Notes under the pieces: model-generated | Told to the model about the DNA's origin: nothing | The model's input: the letters and a program-made list of their open reading frames with translations, nothing else | Databases searched by the model: none | Part shown: piece by piece, positions 51,898 through 61,573 of the stretch | Position numbering within the stretch: position 1 is the stretch's first letter | Layout of the letters: the number at the start of each line of letters is the position of its first letter | Assembly (NCBI RefSeq): GCF_020320395.1 | Contig: NZ_JAEDAH010000043.1 | Location: 1 to 64,000, forward strand | From: Thalassolituus marinus | Lineage (GTDB): Bacteria > Pseudomonadota > Gammaproteobacteria > Pseudomonadales > Oceanobacteraceae | Reading direction: 5' to 3' | DNA length: 64,000 nt | Made by a program: the position numbers and the translations under genes

Positions 51898-53661
51898 TCA
51901 TGCAGTTCTCGCCTTCGAGTACTCCGGCATGAATTCGAAGTACACCCCGGTTCCACCGTCGGCTCTGCCCTGGATTCTTACATCACCATTAAGCTGGTGA
52001 GAACGCTCCTGAATAATTGCCAAACCATAGTGGTTAAGTTTCTCTGGGTTGGTATCAATGCCAATTCCGTCATCTTCTATGCTCAGCAGAATTTTCTTGT
52101 CTGGTGTTGCGGTAAGCTTTATAAGAATACGTTTACCGTGCGAGTGGTTAATCGCATTCCGGCAGGCCTCACGGATAATCTGCAGCAGATGAATTTCTTC
52201 CTGTGGACTCAGTGGGGCATGAAGAATGTCATAATCCAGTGTTATTTCCATAGAGGACTGTTCCTGGAACTGCTCAACGGTTTTCTGCAGTGCAGTGATC
52301 AGTCCTTTGCCATCGACTTTAAGGCGGAATGTCGTCAGTAGCTCTCGGAGTTGTCGATAGGCTGAATCAAGGCCATTTTTAAGTTCATTAGATACATCCA
52401 TCATGATGGCCTGATCATTCTTTGCCAATGCCCGGTTAAGACGGGTTACCTGAATTTTCAGATAAGACAACGCCTGGGCCAGGGAGTCGTGCAATTCCCG
52501 GGCAATGGTATTTCGTTCATTCATCAGCGTTATACGGCGGATTTTTTCTTCCTCTCCCTGCAGGCTGAGTGCGATGGCAAACTGCGTGGCTACCGAGCGC
52601 AGTAATTCATCCTGCCATTGCTGGATGTCATCGTTGCAGTTGCCATGGATGACCAGAACACCGTATTCGGTGTTTTCGCGGGATATGGCGTAACGCAGTT
52701 GTTGGTCTGTGCTGCTGTTTCCCGCGACGCAGTCACGGCAGTTGCGGCTGGCGCAGTCCGGATCATTATCTTTTGTACCATTCACCTGCAGATAGGGAAT
52801 GTCCCCGCTTTCAGTAAGCAGGCAAAGCTCTATGTCAGCGATGCCGGTCACGCGTGACAATTCATAAATAATCTGGCTGAAATCGTCTTTTCTGATTTCA
52901 TGTGTGCTTGTCTGCCACGCCAGTTTGTAGAGGAAGGTGAGTGTCGTATTGCTGTTTCTCAATTCGGTGGTTTTTTCGTCGACCTGCTTCTCCAGCGATT
53001 CGTACATGTAGGCAATGGCACGACACATCTGATTGAACGATTTAGAAAGCAGACTGAGCTCATCCTGCCCCTCTGTATTGGCCAGGTTGCAGGTAAAATC
53101 ACCACGCCCAACCTGGCGTGCGGCATTTGTCAGCTCGGCAAGGGGCAGTGTCAGGCGCAGATACACCCAGTAAATTGCTGCTACCGACAGAATGACAGTT
53201 ATAAAGAACGCGATAACCTGAAAAGTGCGTATGGCGCGGATTTTTGCTTCTGCATTTTTCTGGATGCCCAGCACCAAAGTGTTCAGACCGATAACAAAAT
53301 CATCCACCAGTCTGAGCTTCTCTGCGTCACTAAGGACGGCGCTTTTAAGGCTGCTTTGTACATTAATCCAACGCGACTGCAGCAGTTCAAACAACTCGGT
53401 TAAATTTGCTTCGCGGATAACGTTACGCATCACCGGATCTTCCCAGGCGGAATTAACGACGCTTCTGGCGTCCTCACGTACGCTTTCGCTGCTGGCATAG
53501 CGATAGCTTTGCATGCGCAGTGAGCCGGCCACGTTAATAGCGTAGGCGTCATTATCTGCCTGATCTGACAGCCAGTAAGACACCAGAATGGTAGACACCG
53601 CCATGACGATAATTGCGGTCAGTGACAAGTTGATTTTGGTGATAACGGAGTAGCGGTTCAT
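51898..53661 (-). CDS. narX: NarX-type nitrate/nitrite sensor histidine kinase
   Basis: A 587-aa kinase read from the ATG at 53661; the ORF extends to a TTG at 53700. TM1 is followed by a periplasmic domain with the nitrate P-box AINVAGSLRMQSYRYA (about 40-55), TM2 (about 150-172) and HAMP. Then come a cysteine-containing central module (DCASRNCRDC), the HisKA_3 box RNTIARELHDSLAQALSYL (about 392) and a HATPase. It phosphorylates a NarL-type regulator, but no narL is in the window; NarL-type sites are. Divergent from narG. Confidence 0.92.
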   Translation of the reverse strand: MNRYSVITKINLSLTAIIVMAVSTILVSYWLSDQADNDAYAINVAGSLRMQSYRYASSESVREDARSVVNSAWEDPVMRNVIREANLTELFELLQSRWINVQSSLKSAVLSDAEKLRLVDDFVIGLNTLVLGIQKNAEAKIRAIRTFQVIAFFITVILSVAAIYWVYLRLTLPLAELTNAARQVGRGDFTCNLANTEGQDELSLLSKSFNQMCRAIAYMYESLEKQVDEKTTELRNSNTTLTFLYKLAWQTSTHEIRKDDFSQIIYELSRVTGIADIELCLLTESGDIPYLQVNGTKDNDPDCASRNCRDCVAGNSSTDQQLRYAISRENTEYGVLVIHGNCNDDIQQWQDELLRSVATQFAIALSLQGEEEKIRRITLMNERNTIARELHDSLAQALSYLKIQVTRLNRALAKNDQAIMMDVSNELKNGLDSAYRQLRELLTTFRLKVDGKGLITALQKTVEQFQEQSSMEITLDYDILHAPLSPQEEIHLLQIIREACRNAINHSHGKRILIKLTATPDKKILLSIEDDGIGIDTNPEKLNHYGLAIIQERSHQLNGDVRIQGRADGGTGVYFEFMPEYSKARTA

Positions 53662-53730
53662 AAAACTCAGCCCAAAAACGATGCCGTATTGTAGCGACAA
53701 CCCTCAGGGGATTTACAGCATCATGATTAG

Positions 53731-53747
53731 TTGATAATCATTATCAA
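53731..53747. promoter_or_regulatory. 17-bp palindrome resembling a Fur box
   Basis: TTGATAAT-C-ATTATCAA in the narX-narG gap. It matches 14 consecutive bases of the Fur consensus (TGATAATCATTATC). Its arms resemble FNR half sites, but the spacing (7 instead of 4) is wrong for FNR. Confidence 0.5.
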
Positions 53748-53865
53748 AAAGCGCTGATTAATAGTAGCTACCACCCATTACCCTGCACATTGGTTGTGGT
53801 GCCCTTGCAAATCGATTTTATATAAAAAAGCCCTTATAAAACAATGGGTTGTAAAATATTCATTA

Positions 53866-53881
53866 TACCTATAAGTGGGTA
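53866..53881. promoter_or_regulatory. NarL/NarP 7-2-7 site ahead of narG
   Basis: TACCTAT-AA-GTGGGTA, both heptamers fitting TACYYMT. It is centred about 126 bp before the narG ATG at 54000, and it lies inside the longer ORF frame, which argues against that longer start. Confidence 0.75.
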
Positions 53882-53999
53882 TTCGGGTGCTGTTTATCGC
53901 GTTTTTGGCCAGCGCTGCCCCATCGTTAATTTAATCCATATGAGTAGACTGTTGCTGAATGTTTCTGCCCGTCCTTACGGATGCAACCAGGAGTTAGCT

Positions 54000-56900
54000 A
54001 TGAGTCATCTGCTCGAAAAGCTGCGTTTTTTTAAAACAAGCAAAGAGCCCTTCGCCAATGGGCACGGCGTTGCCACCAACCAGGATCGCAGCTGGGAGAA
54101 AGGTTATCGCCAGCGTTGGCAGCACGATAAAATCGTACGCTCTACACACGGCGTGAACTGTACCGGTTCGTGCAGCTGGAAAATTTATGTAAAAGATGGT
54201 CTGGTGACCTGGGAAACCCAGCAAACCGATTATCCGCGTACCCGTCCTGATCTGCCGAATCATGAACCCCGTGGTTGTCCGCGTGGTGCCAGTTATTCCT
54301 GGTATATCTACAGCGCCAACCGTCTGAAATATCCGAAAGTCCGTGGTCAGCTGATGAAGCTGTGGCGTGAAGCCCGCGCTAAGCACAGTGATCCGGTAGC
54401 CGCCTGGGAATCCATTGTTACTGATCCGGTAAAAGCGAAAAGCTACAAAGAGCGCCGTGGTCTGGGTGGCTTTGTCCGCGCGTCCTGGGACGAGGTCAAT
54501 GAACTGATTGCCGCATCCAACGTGTATACCACCAAGACTTATGGTCCTGACCGTGTAACCGGCTTCTCGCCGATTCCTGCCATGTCCATGGTGTCGTACG
54601 CGGCGGGTGCCCGTTACCTGTCGCTGATCGGCGGTAACTGTCTGAGCTTCTACGACTGGTACTGTGACCTGCCACCGGCTTCTCCACAAATCTGGGGTGA
54701 GCAGACCGACGTTCCTGAGTCAGCTGACTGGTACAACTCCAACTACATCATTGTCTGGGGTTCTAACGTGCCGCAAACCCGGACACCGGATGCGCACTTC
54801 CTCACAGAAGTACGTTACAAGGGTACCAAGACCTGCGTGATTACTTCTGACTACTCGGAAGCGTCCAAGTTTGGTGATACCTGGCTGGCTCCTCGTCAGG
54901 GTACTGATGCCGCCCTGGCGATGGCCTTTGGTCATGTCATTCTGAAAGAATTCCACGTCGATCAGCCAAGTGATTACTTCACCGGCTATGTGAAGCGTTA
55001 TACCGATATGCCGATGCTGGTCATGCTCGAGGAAAGCGACGACAAGCTGACTGGCGGCCGCTTCCTGCGTGCTGCTGACCTGGTGAATAATCTGGGCGAA
55101 GACAACAACCCTGACTGGAAAACCATTGCCATCAACAGCAACGGCGCGCTGACCAGCCCGAACGGCTCTATCGGTTATCGCTGGGGTGAAAAGGGTAAGT
55201 GGAACCTGGAGCAGAAAGACCGGAGTGGTGATGTTGATCTGACTCTGTCACTGAAAGATCAGGCCGATGAAATGGCAGATGTGGCCTTCCCATATTTTGG
55301 TGGTGCGCCACACGAGTACGAGTATTTCCAGCACACCGAACACAACGAGCTGCAGCTGCGTAAGATCCCGGCCAAGCGCGTTGCTCTGGCGAATGGTGAA
55401 ACCGCTCTGGTTGCCACCGTATTCGATCTGATGCTGGCGCACTACGGTGTTAATAACGGCATCGACGACCCGAGCCGAGCAGCCAGTTTCGATGATGATG
55501 TGCCATATACCCCGGCCTGGCAGGAAAAAATCACCGGCGTTTCCCGTGCTGATGTTATCCGTGTTGCCCGTGAGTTTGGCCGCAACGCGGATAAAACCAA
55601 GGGTCGTTCCATGGTGATCGTGGGCGCTGCGCTGAACCACTGGTATCACATGGATATGAACTACCGTGGCCTCATCAATATGCTGATGATGTGCGGCTGT
55701 GTTGGTCAGACCGGTGGTGGCTGGGCGCACTATGTGGGCCAGGAAAAGCTGCGTCCGCAAACCGGCTGGACACCACTGGCGTTCGCCCTCGACTGGCAGC
55801 GTCCACCACGTCACATGAACGGTACTTCGTTCTTCTACAACCACTCCAGTCAGTGGCGTTACGAAAAACTGAACATGAGTGAAGTGGTATCGCCACTGGC
55901 CAACAAAGACAAGTGGAATGCCAGCATCATTGATTACAACAGCCGTGCCGAACGCATGGGCTGGCTGCCATCCGCACCACAGCTGGGAACCAACCCGCTG
56001 CATCTGACGCAGCAGGCAGCGAAAGCCGGTGTTGATGTTAAAGACTATGTTGTGCAGCAACTGAAGAGCGGCGATCTGAAATTTGCCTGTGAGCAGCCGG
56101 ATAATCCGCAGAACTTCCCGCGCAACATGTTTATCTGGCGTTCTAACCTGCTGGGTTCTTCCGGTAAGGGACACGAATACATGCTGCGTCACCTGCTAGG
56201 TACCAAGCATGGCCTGCTGGGTAAAGACCTGGGTGAGTTCGGTGGCCAGAAGCCAAAAGATGTGGAATGGGTTGATAACGGCGCCGAAGGTAAAGTGGAT
56301 CTGTGGGTCACACTGGACTTCCGTATGTCCACCACCTGTCTGTATTCCGACATCGTGCTGCCAACCGCCACCTGGTACGAAAAAGACGATATGAATACGT
56401 CGGACATGCACCCATTCATTCACCCGCTGAGTGCGGCGATTGATCCTGTGTGGGAAGCACGTTCTGACTGGGAAATTTTCAAAGGCATTGCCAAAGAATT
56501 CTCCCGTGTTTGTGTCGGCCATCTGGGCGTGGAAAAAGATCTGGTTACTCTACCAATGCACCACGACACTCCGGCAGAGCTGGCTCAGCCATACGGCGTG
56601 AAAGCCTGGTGGAAAGGCGAATGTGAACCGGTTCCGGGCAAAACCATGCCGGCGCTGATTCCGGTTGAGCGTGATTACCCGAATACCTATGCGCGTTTCA
56701 CCTCCATCGGACCACTGCTGGAAAACATCGGTAATGGTGGTAAAGGCATCAGCTGGGATACCAAGTCTGAAGTCGATCTGCTGCGTAAGCTGAATTACAC
56801 CCATACCGAAGAAGGTGCGAGCAAAGGCCGCGCAAAACTGGATAGCGCGATTGATGCCTGTGAAATGATTCTGACGCTGGCACCGGAAACCAACGGCCAT

Positions 56901-57716
56901 GTTGCGGTAAAAGCCTGGGAGGCTCTGGGTGAGATTACAGGTCTTGACCACACCCATCTGGCAAAACCAAAAGAGGAAGAAAAAATCCGTTGGCGCGACA
57001 TCGTTGCCCAGCCACGCAAGATTATTTCTTCGCCTACCTGGTCAGGTCTGGAAGACGAGCATGTGTCTTACAACGCCGGTTACACCAACGTTCATGAGCT
57101 GATCCCGTGGCGCACCATTACCGGCCGTCAGCAGTTCTATCAGGACCATGAATGGATGCGTGATTTTGGTGAGCAGCTGTGTTCGTACAAGCCGCCAATC
57201 AACCTGAAAACGGTTGATCCTGTGCTGAACAAAAAGTCTAACGGCAATAAAGAAATCGTACTGAACTGGATCACCCCGCACCAGAAATGGGGTATTCACA
57301 GCACCTACTCTGACAACCTGCTGATGCTGACTCTGTCTCGTGGTGGTCCGATTGTGTGGCTCAGTGAAATTGACGCGAAAGCCGCCGGTATTGTCGATAA
57401 CGACTGGATTGAAGTGTTCAACGTCAACGGTGCCATCGCTGCCCGTGCCGTGGTGTCACAGCGTGTACCGGAAGGTATGAGCATGATGTATCACGCTCAG
57501 GAGCGGATTGTGAACGTACCGGGAGCCGAAACCACCGGTACCCGTGGCGGTATCCACAACTCGGTTACCCGTGCGGTGATGAAACCGACACATATGATTG
57601 GTGGTTATGCCCAGCAAGCTTACGGCTTCAACTACTACGGTACCGTAGGTTGTAACCGTGATGAATTTGTCATCGTGCGCAAAATGCAGAACGTTGACTG
57701 GCTGGACACCAAATAA
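54000..57716 (+). CDS. narG: NarG, respiratory nitrate reductase alpha subunit
   Basis: A 1238-aa molybdoenzyme read from the ATG at 54000, with AGGAG 7 bases before it. The open frame to 53844 contains a NarL site and is not credible. N-terminal MSHLLEKLRFF leads to the FS0 cluster motif with an unusual histidine (HGVNCTGSCSWKIYV) and a Cys in PRGCPRGASYSWY. It carries the bis-MGD cofactor, with the aspartate ligand region YCDLPPASPQIWGEQTD. No twin-arginine signal for the outside; NarG faces the cytoplasm and reduces nitrate to nitrite. First gene of narGHJI. Confidence 0.97.
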   Translation: MSHLLEKLRFFKTSKEPFANGHGVATNQDRSWEKGYRQRWQHDKIVRSTHGVNCTGSCSWKIYVKDGLVTWETQQTDYPRTRPDLPNHEPRGCPRGASYSWYIYSANRLKYPKVRGQLMKLWREARAKHSDPVAAWESIVTDPVKAKSYKERRGLGGFVRASWDEVNELIAASNVYTTKTYGPDRVTGFSPIPAMSMVSYAAGARYLSLIGGNCLSFYDWYCDLPPASPQIWGEQTDVPESADWYNSNYIIVWGSNVPQTRTPDAHFLTEVRYKGTKTCVITSDYSEASKFGDTWLAPRQGTDAALAMAFGHVILKEFHVDQPSDYFTGYVKRYTDMPMLVMLEESDDKLTGGRFLRAADLVNNLGEDNNPDWKTIAINSNGALTSPNGSIGYRWGEKGKWNLEQKDRSGDVDLTLSLKDQADEMADVAFPYFGGAPHEYEYFQHTEHNELQLRKIPAKRVALANGETALVATVFDLMLAHYGVNNGIDDPSRAASFDDDVPYTPAWQEKITGVSRADVIRVAREFGRNADKTKGRSMVIVGAALNHWYHMDMNYRGLINMLMMCGCVGQTGGGWAHYVGQEKLRPQTGWTPLAFALDWQRPPRHMNGTSFFYNHSSQWRYEKLNMSEVVSPLANKDKWNASIIDYNSRAERMGWLPSAPQLGTNPLHLTQQAAKAGVDVKDYVVQQLKSGDLKFACEQPDNPQNFPRNMFIWRSNLLGSSGKGHEYMLRHLLGTKHGLLGKDLGEFGGQKPKDVEWVDNGAEGKVDLWVTLDFRMSTTCLYSDIVLPTATWYEKDDMNTSDMHPFIHPLSAAIDPVWEARSDWEIFKGIAKEFSRVCVGHLGVEKDLVTLPMHHDTPAELAQPYGVKAWWKGECEPVPGKTMPALIPVERDYPNTYARFTSIGPLLENIGNGGKGISWDTKSEVDLLRKLNYTHTEEGASKGRAKLDSAIDACEMILTLAPETNGHVAVKAWEALGEITGLDHTHLAKPKEEEKIRWRDIVAQPRKIISSPTWSGLEDEHVSYNAGYTNVHELIPWRTITGRQQFYQDHEWMRDFGEQLCSYKPPINLKTVDPVLNKKSNGNKEIVLNWITPHQKWGIHSTYSDNLLMLTLSRGGPIVWLSEIDAKAAGIVDNDWIEVFNVNGAIAARAVVSQRVPEGMSMMYHAQERIVNVPGAETTGTRGGIHNSVTRAVMKPTHMIGGYAQQAYGFNYYGTVGCNRDEFVIVRKMQNVDWLDTK

Positions 57717-57736
57717 GGTTGCAGTGAGGTAATTCC

Positions 57737-59272
57737 ATGAAAGTCAGAGCACAAATTGGCATGGTGTTGAATCTGGACAAGTGCATTGGTTGTCACACTT
57801 GCTCCATCACCTGCAAAAACGTATGGACCTCACGTGAAGGGGTCGAATATGCCTGGTTTAACAACGTAGAAACCAAGCCCGGAATTGGCTTCCCGAAAGA
57901 ATGGGAAAACCAGAAAAAATGGAATGGCGGCTGGAAACGCGATGCCAATGGCAAACTGCAGCTGAAAATTGGCGGTAAGTTACGGGTTCTGGCGAATATC
58001 TTCGCTAACCCGGATCTGCCGGAAATTGACGACTACTACGAGCCGTTCGATTTTGATTACCAGTATCTGCATAACGCCCCGGATAAAAAGCATCAGCCTG
58101 TGGCCCGTCCACGCTCGCTGATTACCGGCCAGCGTATGGAGAAAATCGAATGGGGTCCGAACTGGGAAGAAATTCTCGGTACCGAATTCGAAAAGCGTAA
58201 AGCGGATAAAAACTTTGATGATGTCGTGCAGAAAGATATTTACGGACAGTTTGAAAAAACGTTCATGATGTATCTGCCACGTCTGTGTGAACACTGTCTG
58301 AATCCGGCCTGTGTTGCGGCCTGTCCATCGGGTGCCATCTACAAGCGTGAAGAAGACGGTATCGTTCTGATCGACCAGGAAAAATGCCGTGGCTGGCGTA
58401 TGTGTGTATCGGCTTGTCCATACAAGAAGATTTACTACAACTGGAAGAGCGGTAAATCAGAGAAATGTATTTTCTGCTTCCCACGTATTGAAGCCGGTCA
58501 GCCGACAGTATGTTCTGAAACCTGTGTAGGCCGTATCCGCTACCTGGGCGTGCTGTTGTACGACGCGGACAAAATTGCCGATGCAGCCAATACCGCCAAT
58601 GAAAAAGATCTGTATCAGGCACAGCTCGATCTGTTCCTTGATCCAAACGATCCGAAGGTTATTGAAGCAGCGCGTAAAGAGGGCATCAGCGATAACTGGC
58701 TGAAAGCTGCTCAGCGTTCACCGGTATACATGATGGCGATGGACTGGAAAGTGGCTCTGCCTCTGCATCCGGAATACCGCACTTTGCCGATGGTTTGGTA
58801 CGTACCGCCACTGTCACCGATTCAGACCGCTGTTGAATCTGGTCACGTTGGCATGAACGGCGAAATTCCTGACCTGAAATCGCTGCGTATTCCGCTGCGT
58901 TATCTGGCCAATCTGCTGACTGCTGGCGACGAAAAGCCAGTGATTACCGCACTGGAACGCATGATTGCTATGCGTGCCTTCAAGCGCTCCCAGCAGGTCG
59001 ACGGCGTGGAAGATATCGATGTCCTGAAACAGGTTGGACTCACCGCTGTTCAGGTCGAGGAAATGTACCGCTACATGGCTCTGGCCAATTACGAAGATCG
59101 CTTTGTAATTCCGACCAGTCATAAAGCGTACGCAGAAAATGCCTACGATCTGAAGAGCGAATGTGGCTTCAGCTTTGGCAATGGCTGCAGCAACGGTAAT
59201 AACAACGTTAACCTGTTTGGCACCAGTACTCAGGGTGTACGCCAGGTAATCCCGGTTGTATCGGAGGACTGA
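57737..59272 (+). CDS. narH: NarH, nitrate reductase beta subunit
   Basis: A 511-aa iron-sulfur protein with four cysteine clusters: CIGCHTCSITCKN (about 16), CEHCLNPACVAACP (about 184), the CRGWRMCVSACPYKK cluster (about 217) in which a Trp marks the 3Fe-4S centre, and CIFCFPR..CSETCVGR (about 244-268). It carries electrons from NarI to NarG. 20 bp after narG; narJ begins one base after its stop. Confidence 0.97.
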   Translation: MKVRAQIGMVLNLDKCIGCHTCSITCKNVWTSREGVEYAWFNNVETKPGIGFPKEWENQKKWNGGWKRDANGKLQLKIGGKLRVLANIFANPDLPEIDDYYEPFDFDYQYLHNAPDKKHQPVARPRSLITGQRMEKIEWGPNWEEILGTEFEKRKADKNFDDVVQKDIYGQFEKTFMMYLPRLCEHCLNPACVAACPSGAIYKREEDGIVLIDQEKCRGWRMCVSACPYKKIYYNWKSGKSEKCIFCFPRIEAGQPTVCSETCVGRIRYLGVLLYDADKIADAANTANEKDLYQAQLDLFLDPNDPKVIEAARKEGISDNWLKAAQRSPVYMMAMDWKVALPLHPEYRTLPMVWYVPPLSPIQTAVESGHVGMNGEIPDLKSLRIPLRYLANLLTAGDEKPVITALERMIAMRAFKRSQQVDGVEDIDVLKQVGLTAVQVEEMYRYMALANYEDRFVIPTSHKAYAENAYDLKSECGFSFGNGCSNGNNNVNLFGTSTQGVRQVIPVVSED

Positions 59273-59273
59273 G

Positions 59274-59972
59274 ATGAAAATTCTGCGTGTACTTTCTTTA
59301 CTGATGGATTACCCGACCCAGGAGCTGCTGGACGCCCGTCCAGCGCTGGAAGACGTGGTCGCTGCCACCTCTATGCCTGCTGACAGCAAGCAGGCTGTGC
59401 TGGATTTTATTGCCCGGAAATTCGCGGGTGATCTGCTGCAGTGGCAGGAAGAGTATGACGGCCTGTTCGAACGTGGCCGTTCATTATCCCTGTTGCTGTT
59501 TGAGCACGTTCACGGCGAAAGCCGTGACCGTGGTCAGGCCATGGTTGATCTGATGAACCAGTACAAACAGGCGGGTCTGGAAATCAGCGTTAATGAGCTG
59601 CCGGATTATATTCCGCTGTACCTGGATTTTCTCAGCACACAGGGCGAGGAAAATGCGCGCCTGGGACTGCAGGAAGTTGCTCATATTCTCGCCTTGCTGG
59701 CCTGTCGTCTGGAACAGCGTGGTTCTGACTATGCCGCCATATTCCACGGTCTGATAAAGCTGAGCGAAATGAATCTGGATCTGGCTGACCTGCGTGCTCA
59801 GATTGCCGAAGAAAAGCCGGACAATACCGCGAAAGAACTGGATAAGGTCTGGGAAGAGGAAATGGTTAACTTCATGGATAACGCACAGTCATCCTGCGGC
59901 AGCACCAACCGTCCGAGTGAAGGTCAGCGCCGTGACCAGCATATTCCTCTGAATACCGATCTTTTGTTTTGA
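59274..59972 (+). CDS. narJ: NarJ, nitrate reductase assembly chaperone
   Basis: A 232-aa helical chaperone starting at the ATG at 59274; a start 18 nt earlier would overlap narH. TorD/NarJ-family features: LLMDYPTQELL, LFERGRSLSLLLFEHVHGESRDRGQAM (in pieces), ELPDYIPLYLDFLS. It helps insert the molybdenum cofactor into NarG before membrane attachment. Confidence 0.95.
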   Translation: MKILRVLSLLMDYPTQELLDARPALEDVVAATSMPADSKQAVLDFIARKFAGDLLQWQEEYDGLFERGRSLSLLLFEHVHGESRDRGQAMVDLMNQYKQAGLEISVNELPDYIPLYLDFLSTQGEENARLGLQEVAHILALLACRLEQRGSDYAAIFHGLIKLSEMNLDLADLRAQIAEEKPDNTAKELDKVWEEEMVNFMDNAQSSCGSTNRPSEGQRRDQHIPLNTDLLF

Positions 59973-60011
59973 CCGCTTCGCCTGCAAATTAACAGGCATT
60001 AGGAGTTGTTT

Positions 60012-60701
60012 ATGAGTTATTTCAATACCCTGGCGTTTGGTGTTTATCCCTATGTCGCCATGATTATTCTGCTGGTCGGCAGCTGGATGCGTTATGACCG
60101 CGAACAGTACAGCTGGAAAGCCAGTTCCAGCCAGTTACTGGAAAAGAAACAACTGCGCATGGGCAGCATTCTGTTTCACGTGGGTGTGCTAGGGATTTTC
60201 TTTGGCCACTTTTTCGGTCTTCTGACCCCGGTAGAGCTGTGGCACGTACTGGGTGTCACCGCACCTATGAAGCAGATGGTGGCTATGGGTGCCGGTGGTC
60301 TGTTCGGTCTGATCTGCTTTGCCGGTCTGACCATTCTGATCAAGCGTCGCTTAGGTAATCCACGTATCCGTGCAACCAGTAAGAAAATGGATATTGTTAT
60401 CCTGTTCCTGCTGTACGCGCAGTTGCTGCTGGGATTGTTCTCTATTCTGATTTCTGCAGGTCATCTGGACGGCGCAGAAATGATGGCCCTGATGATGTGG
60501 GCACAGAATATTATGACGCTGGATCTGGCAGAGGCTGTACAGCACATTGCGCATGTTCACTGGATTTATAAAGCACACGTTGTACTGGGCATGACACTGT
60601 TTGTTGTCTTCCCATTCAGCCGTCTGGTTCATATGTTCAGTGCACCTGTGCAGTATGTTACCCGTCAGCATCAGATTGTCCGTAAGCGTTTCGCCCGTTA
60701 A
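60012..60701 (+). CDS. narI: NarI, nitrate reductase gamma subunit (cytochrome b)
   Basis: A 229-aa, five-helix membrane cytochrome b read from the ATG at 60012 with AGGAG upstream; a TTG at 60006 is less likely. Heme ligand histidines are seen in LFHVGVLGIFFGHFFG (about 53-66) and HIAHVHWIYKAHVVLGM (about 180-195). It oxidises ubiquinol and anchors NarGH. Confidence 0.96.
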   Translation: MSYFNTLAFGVYPYVAMIILLVGSWMRYDREQYSWKASSSQLLEKKQLRMGSILFHVGVLGIFFGHFFGLLTPVELWHVLGVTAPMKQMVAMGAGGLFGLICFAGLTILIKRRLGNPRIRATSKKMDIVILFLLYAQLLLGLFSILISAGHLDGAEMMALMMWAQNIMTLDLAEAVQHIAHVHWIYKAHVVLGMTLFVVFPFSRLVHMFSAPVQYVTRQHQIVRKRFAR

Positions 60702-60708
60702 GAGCGAT

Positions 60709-60729
60709 GGTGGCCGCCAGGCGGCCACC
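60709..60729 (+). promoter_or_regulatory. perfect GC-rich inverted repeat after narI
   Basis: GGTGGCCGCC-A-GGCGGCCACC, 8 bp after the narI stop and 25 bp before the PpiC start. No T run. It may reduce read-through or protect the narGHJI message, like the hairpins after norB and the cytochrome c gene. Confidence 0.6.
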
Positions 60730-60753
60730 TCTTATCTGTCGTTGGAGTCATCC

Positions 60754-61521
60754 ATGATCAAGGTTAATGAAGTTACTATCCCTGAATCTGCCATTCTGGC
60801 GGAAATGCAGTATCACCCGGCAGAAAGCAAGCGCCAGGCCATGCTGAAAGCCGCCGAGACCCTGGTCATCGGCGAGATCCTGCGCCAGCGTGCGCAGGCA
60901 CTGGGGATGACGGCAGAAGCGGATAACAGCCTTGCCGGTCAGGATGATTTCCTGGAGAAGCTGCTGGCGCAGGAGGTGAATATGCCTCAGGCCAGTGAAG
61001 AAGAATGCGAACTTTACTTCCGTAATAATCCGCAGCGTTTTCTTACCTCGCCTCTGGTTGAAGCGCGCCATATTTTACTGGCAGCAGCAGAGGAGGATGA
61101 GGTGCAGCGGGCGGAAGCGAAAGCCATCGCTGAGTCGGTATTGTCCATGCTCAGCAGTGGCGAGTCGTTTGCCGAATTAGCCAAACGCTATTCCGCCTGT
61201 CCGTCGAAAGAAACCGGCGGCAGCCTGGGGCAGCTCAGTGCGGGCCAGACAGTGCCTGAGTTTGAGCGTCAGGTATTCCGTGCCGGACCCGGTTTGATGC
61301 CAGCACCGGTGGAAAGCCGTTTTGGTTATCATATTGTCGAGGTGGTACATCATATTGATGGTCAGCCGCTGCCGTACGAGCATGTGCGTGAGCGTATCCG
61401 CGATTACCTTAACGAAAAAGTGCGGATGAAATCCACCGCACAGTATATTCAGACTTTAATTCAGGAAACCCGTTTAGAAGGTTTCGATTTTTCCGTATCA
61501 GATTCACCTCTGATGCAGTAA
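60754..61521 (+). CDS. PpiC-type peptidyl-prolyl cis-trans isomerase of the nar operon
   Basis: A 255-aa protein read from the ATG at 60754 (MIKVNEVTIPESAIL); the longer frame begins inside narI. An N-terminal SurA/NifM-like helical part precedes a parvulin domain (about 125-225) with VEARHILLA, SGESFAELAKRYSACPS, and RFGYHIVEV. No signal peptide, so cytoplasmic. P. aeruginosa has a similar gene after narI; it probably helps fold nitrate reductase subunits (inference). Confidence 0.9.
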   Translation: MIKVNEVTIPESAILAEMQYHPAESKRQAMLKAAETLVIGEILRQRAQALGMTAEADNSLAGQDDFLEKLLAQEVNMPQASEEECELYFRNNPQRFLTSPLVEARHILLAAAEEDEVQRAEAKAIAESVLSMLSSGESFAELAKRYSACPSKETGGSLGQLSAGQTVPEFERQVFRAGPGLMPAPVESRFGYHIVEVVHHIDGQPLPYEHVRERIRDYLNEKVRMKSTAQYIQTLIQETRLEGFDFSVSDSPLMQ

Positions 61522-61573
61522 AACCATAATAAATGTACTCGGTGCTCAGATTTTTCCATTTCAGGAGAGCTCG

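Noticed and set aside
53844-53999. N-terminal extension of narG to 53844
   Set aside because: The segment contains a NarL site and promoter-like sequence; the canonical MSHLLEKL start with AGGAG lies at 54000.
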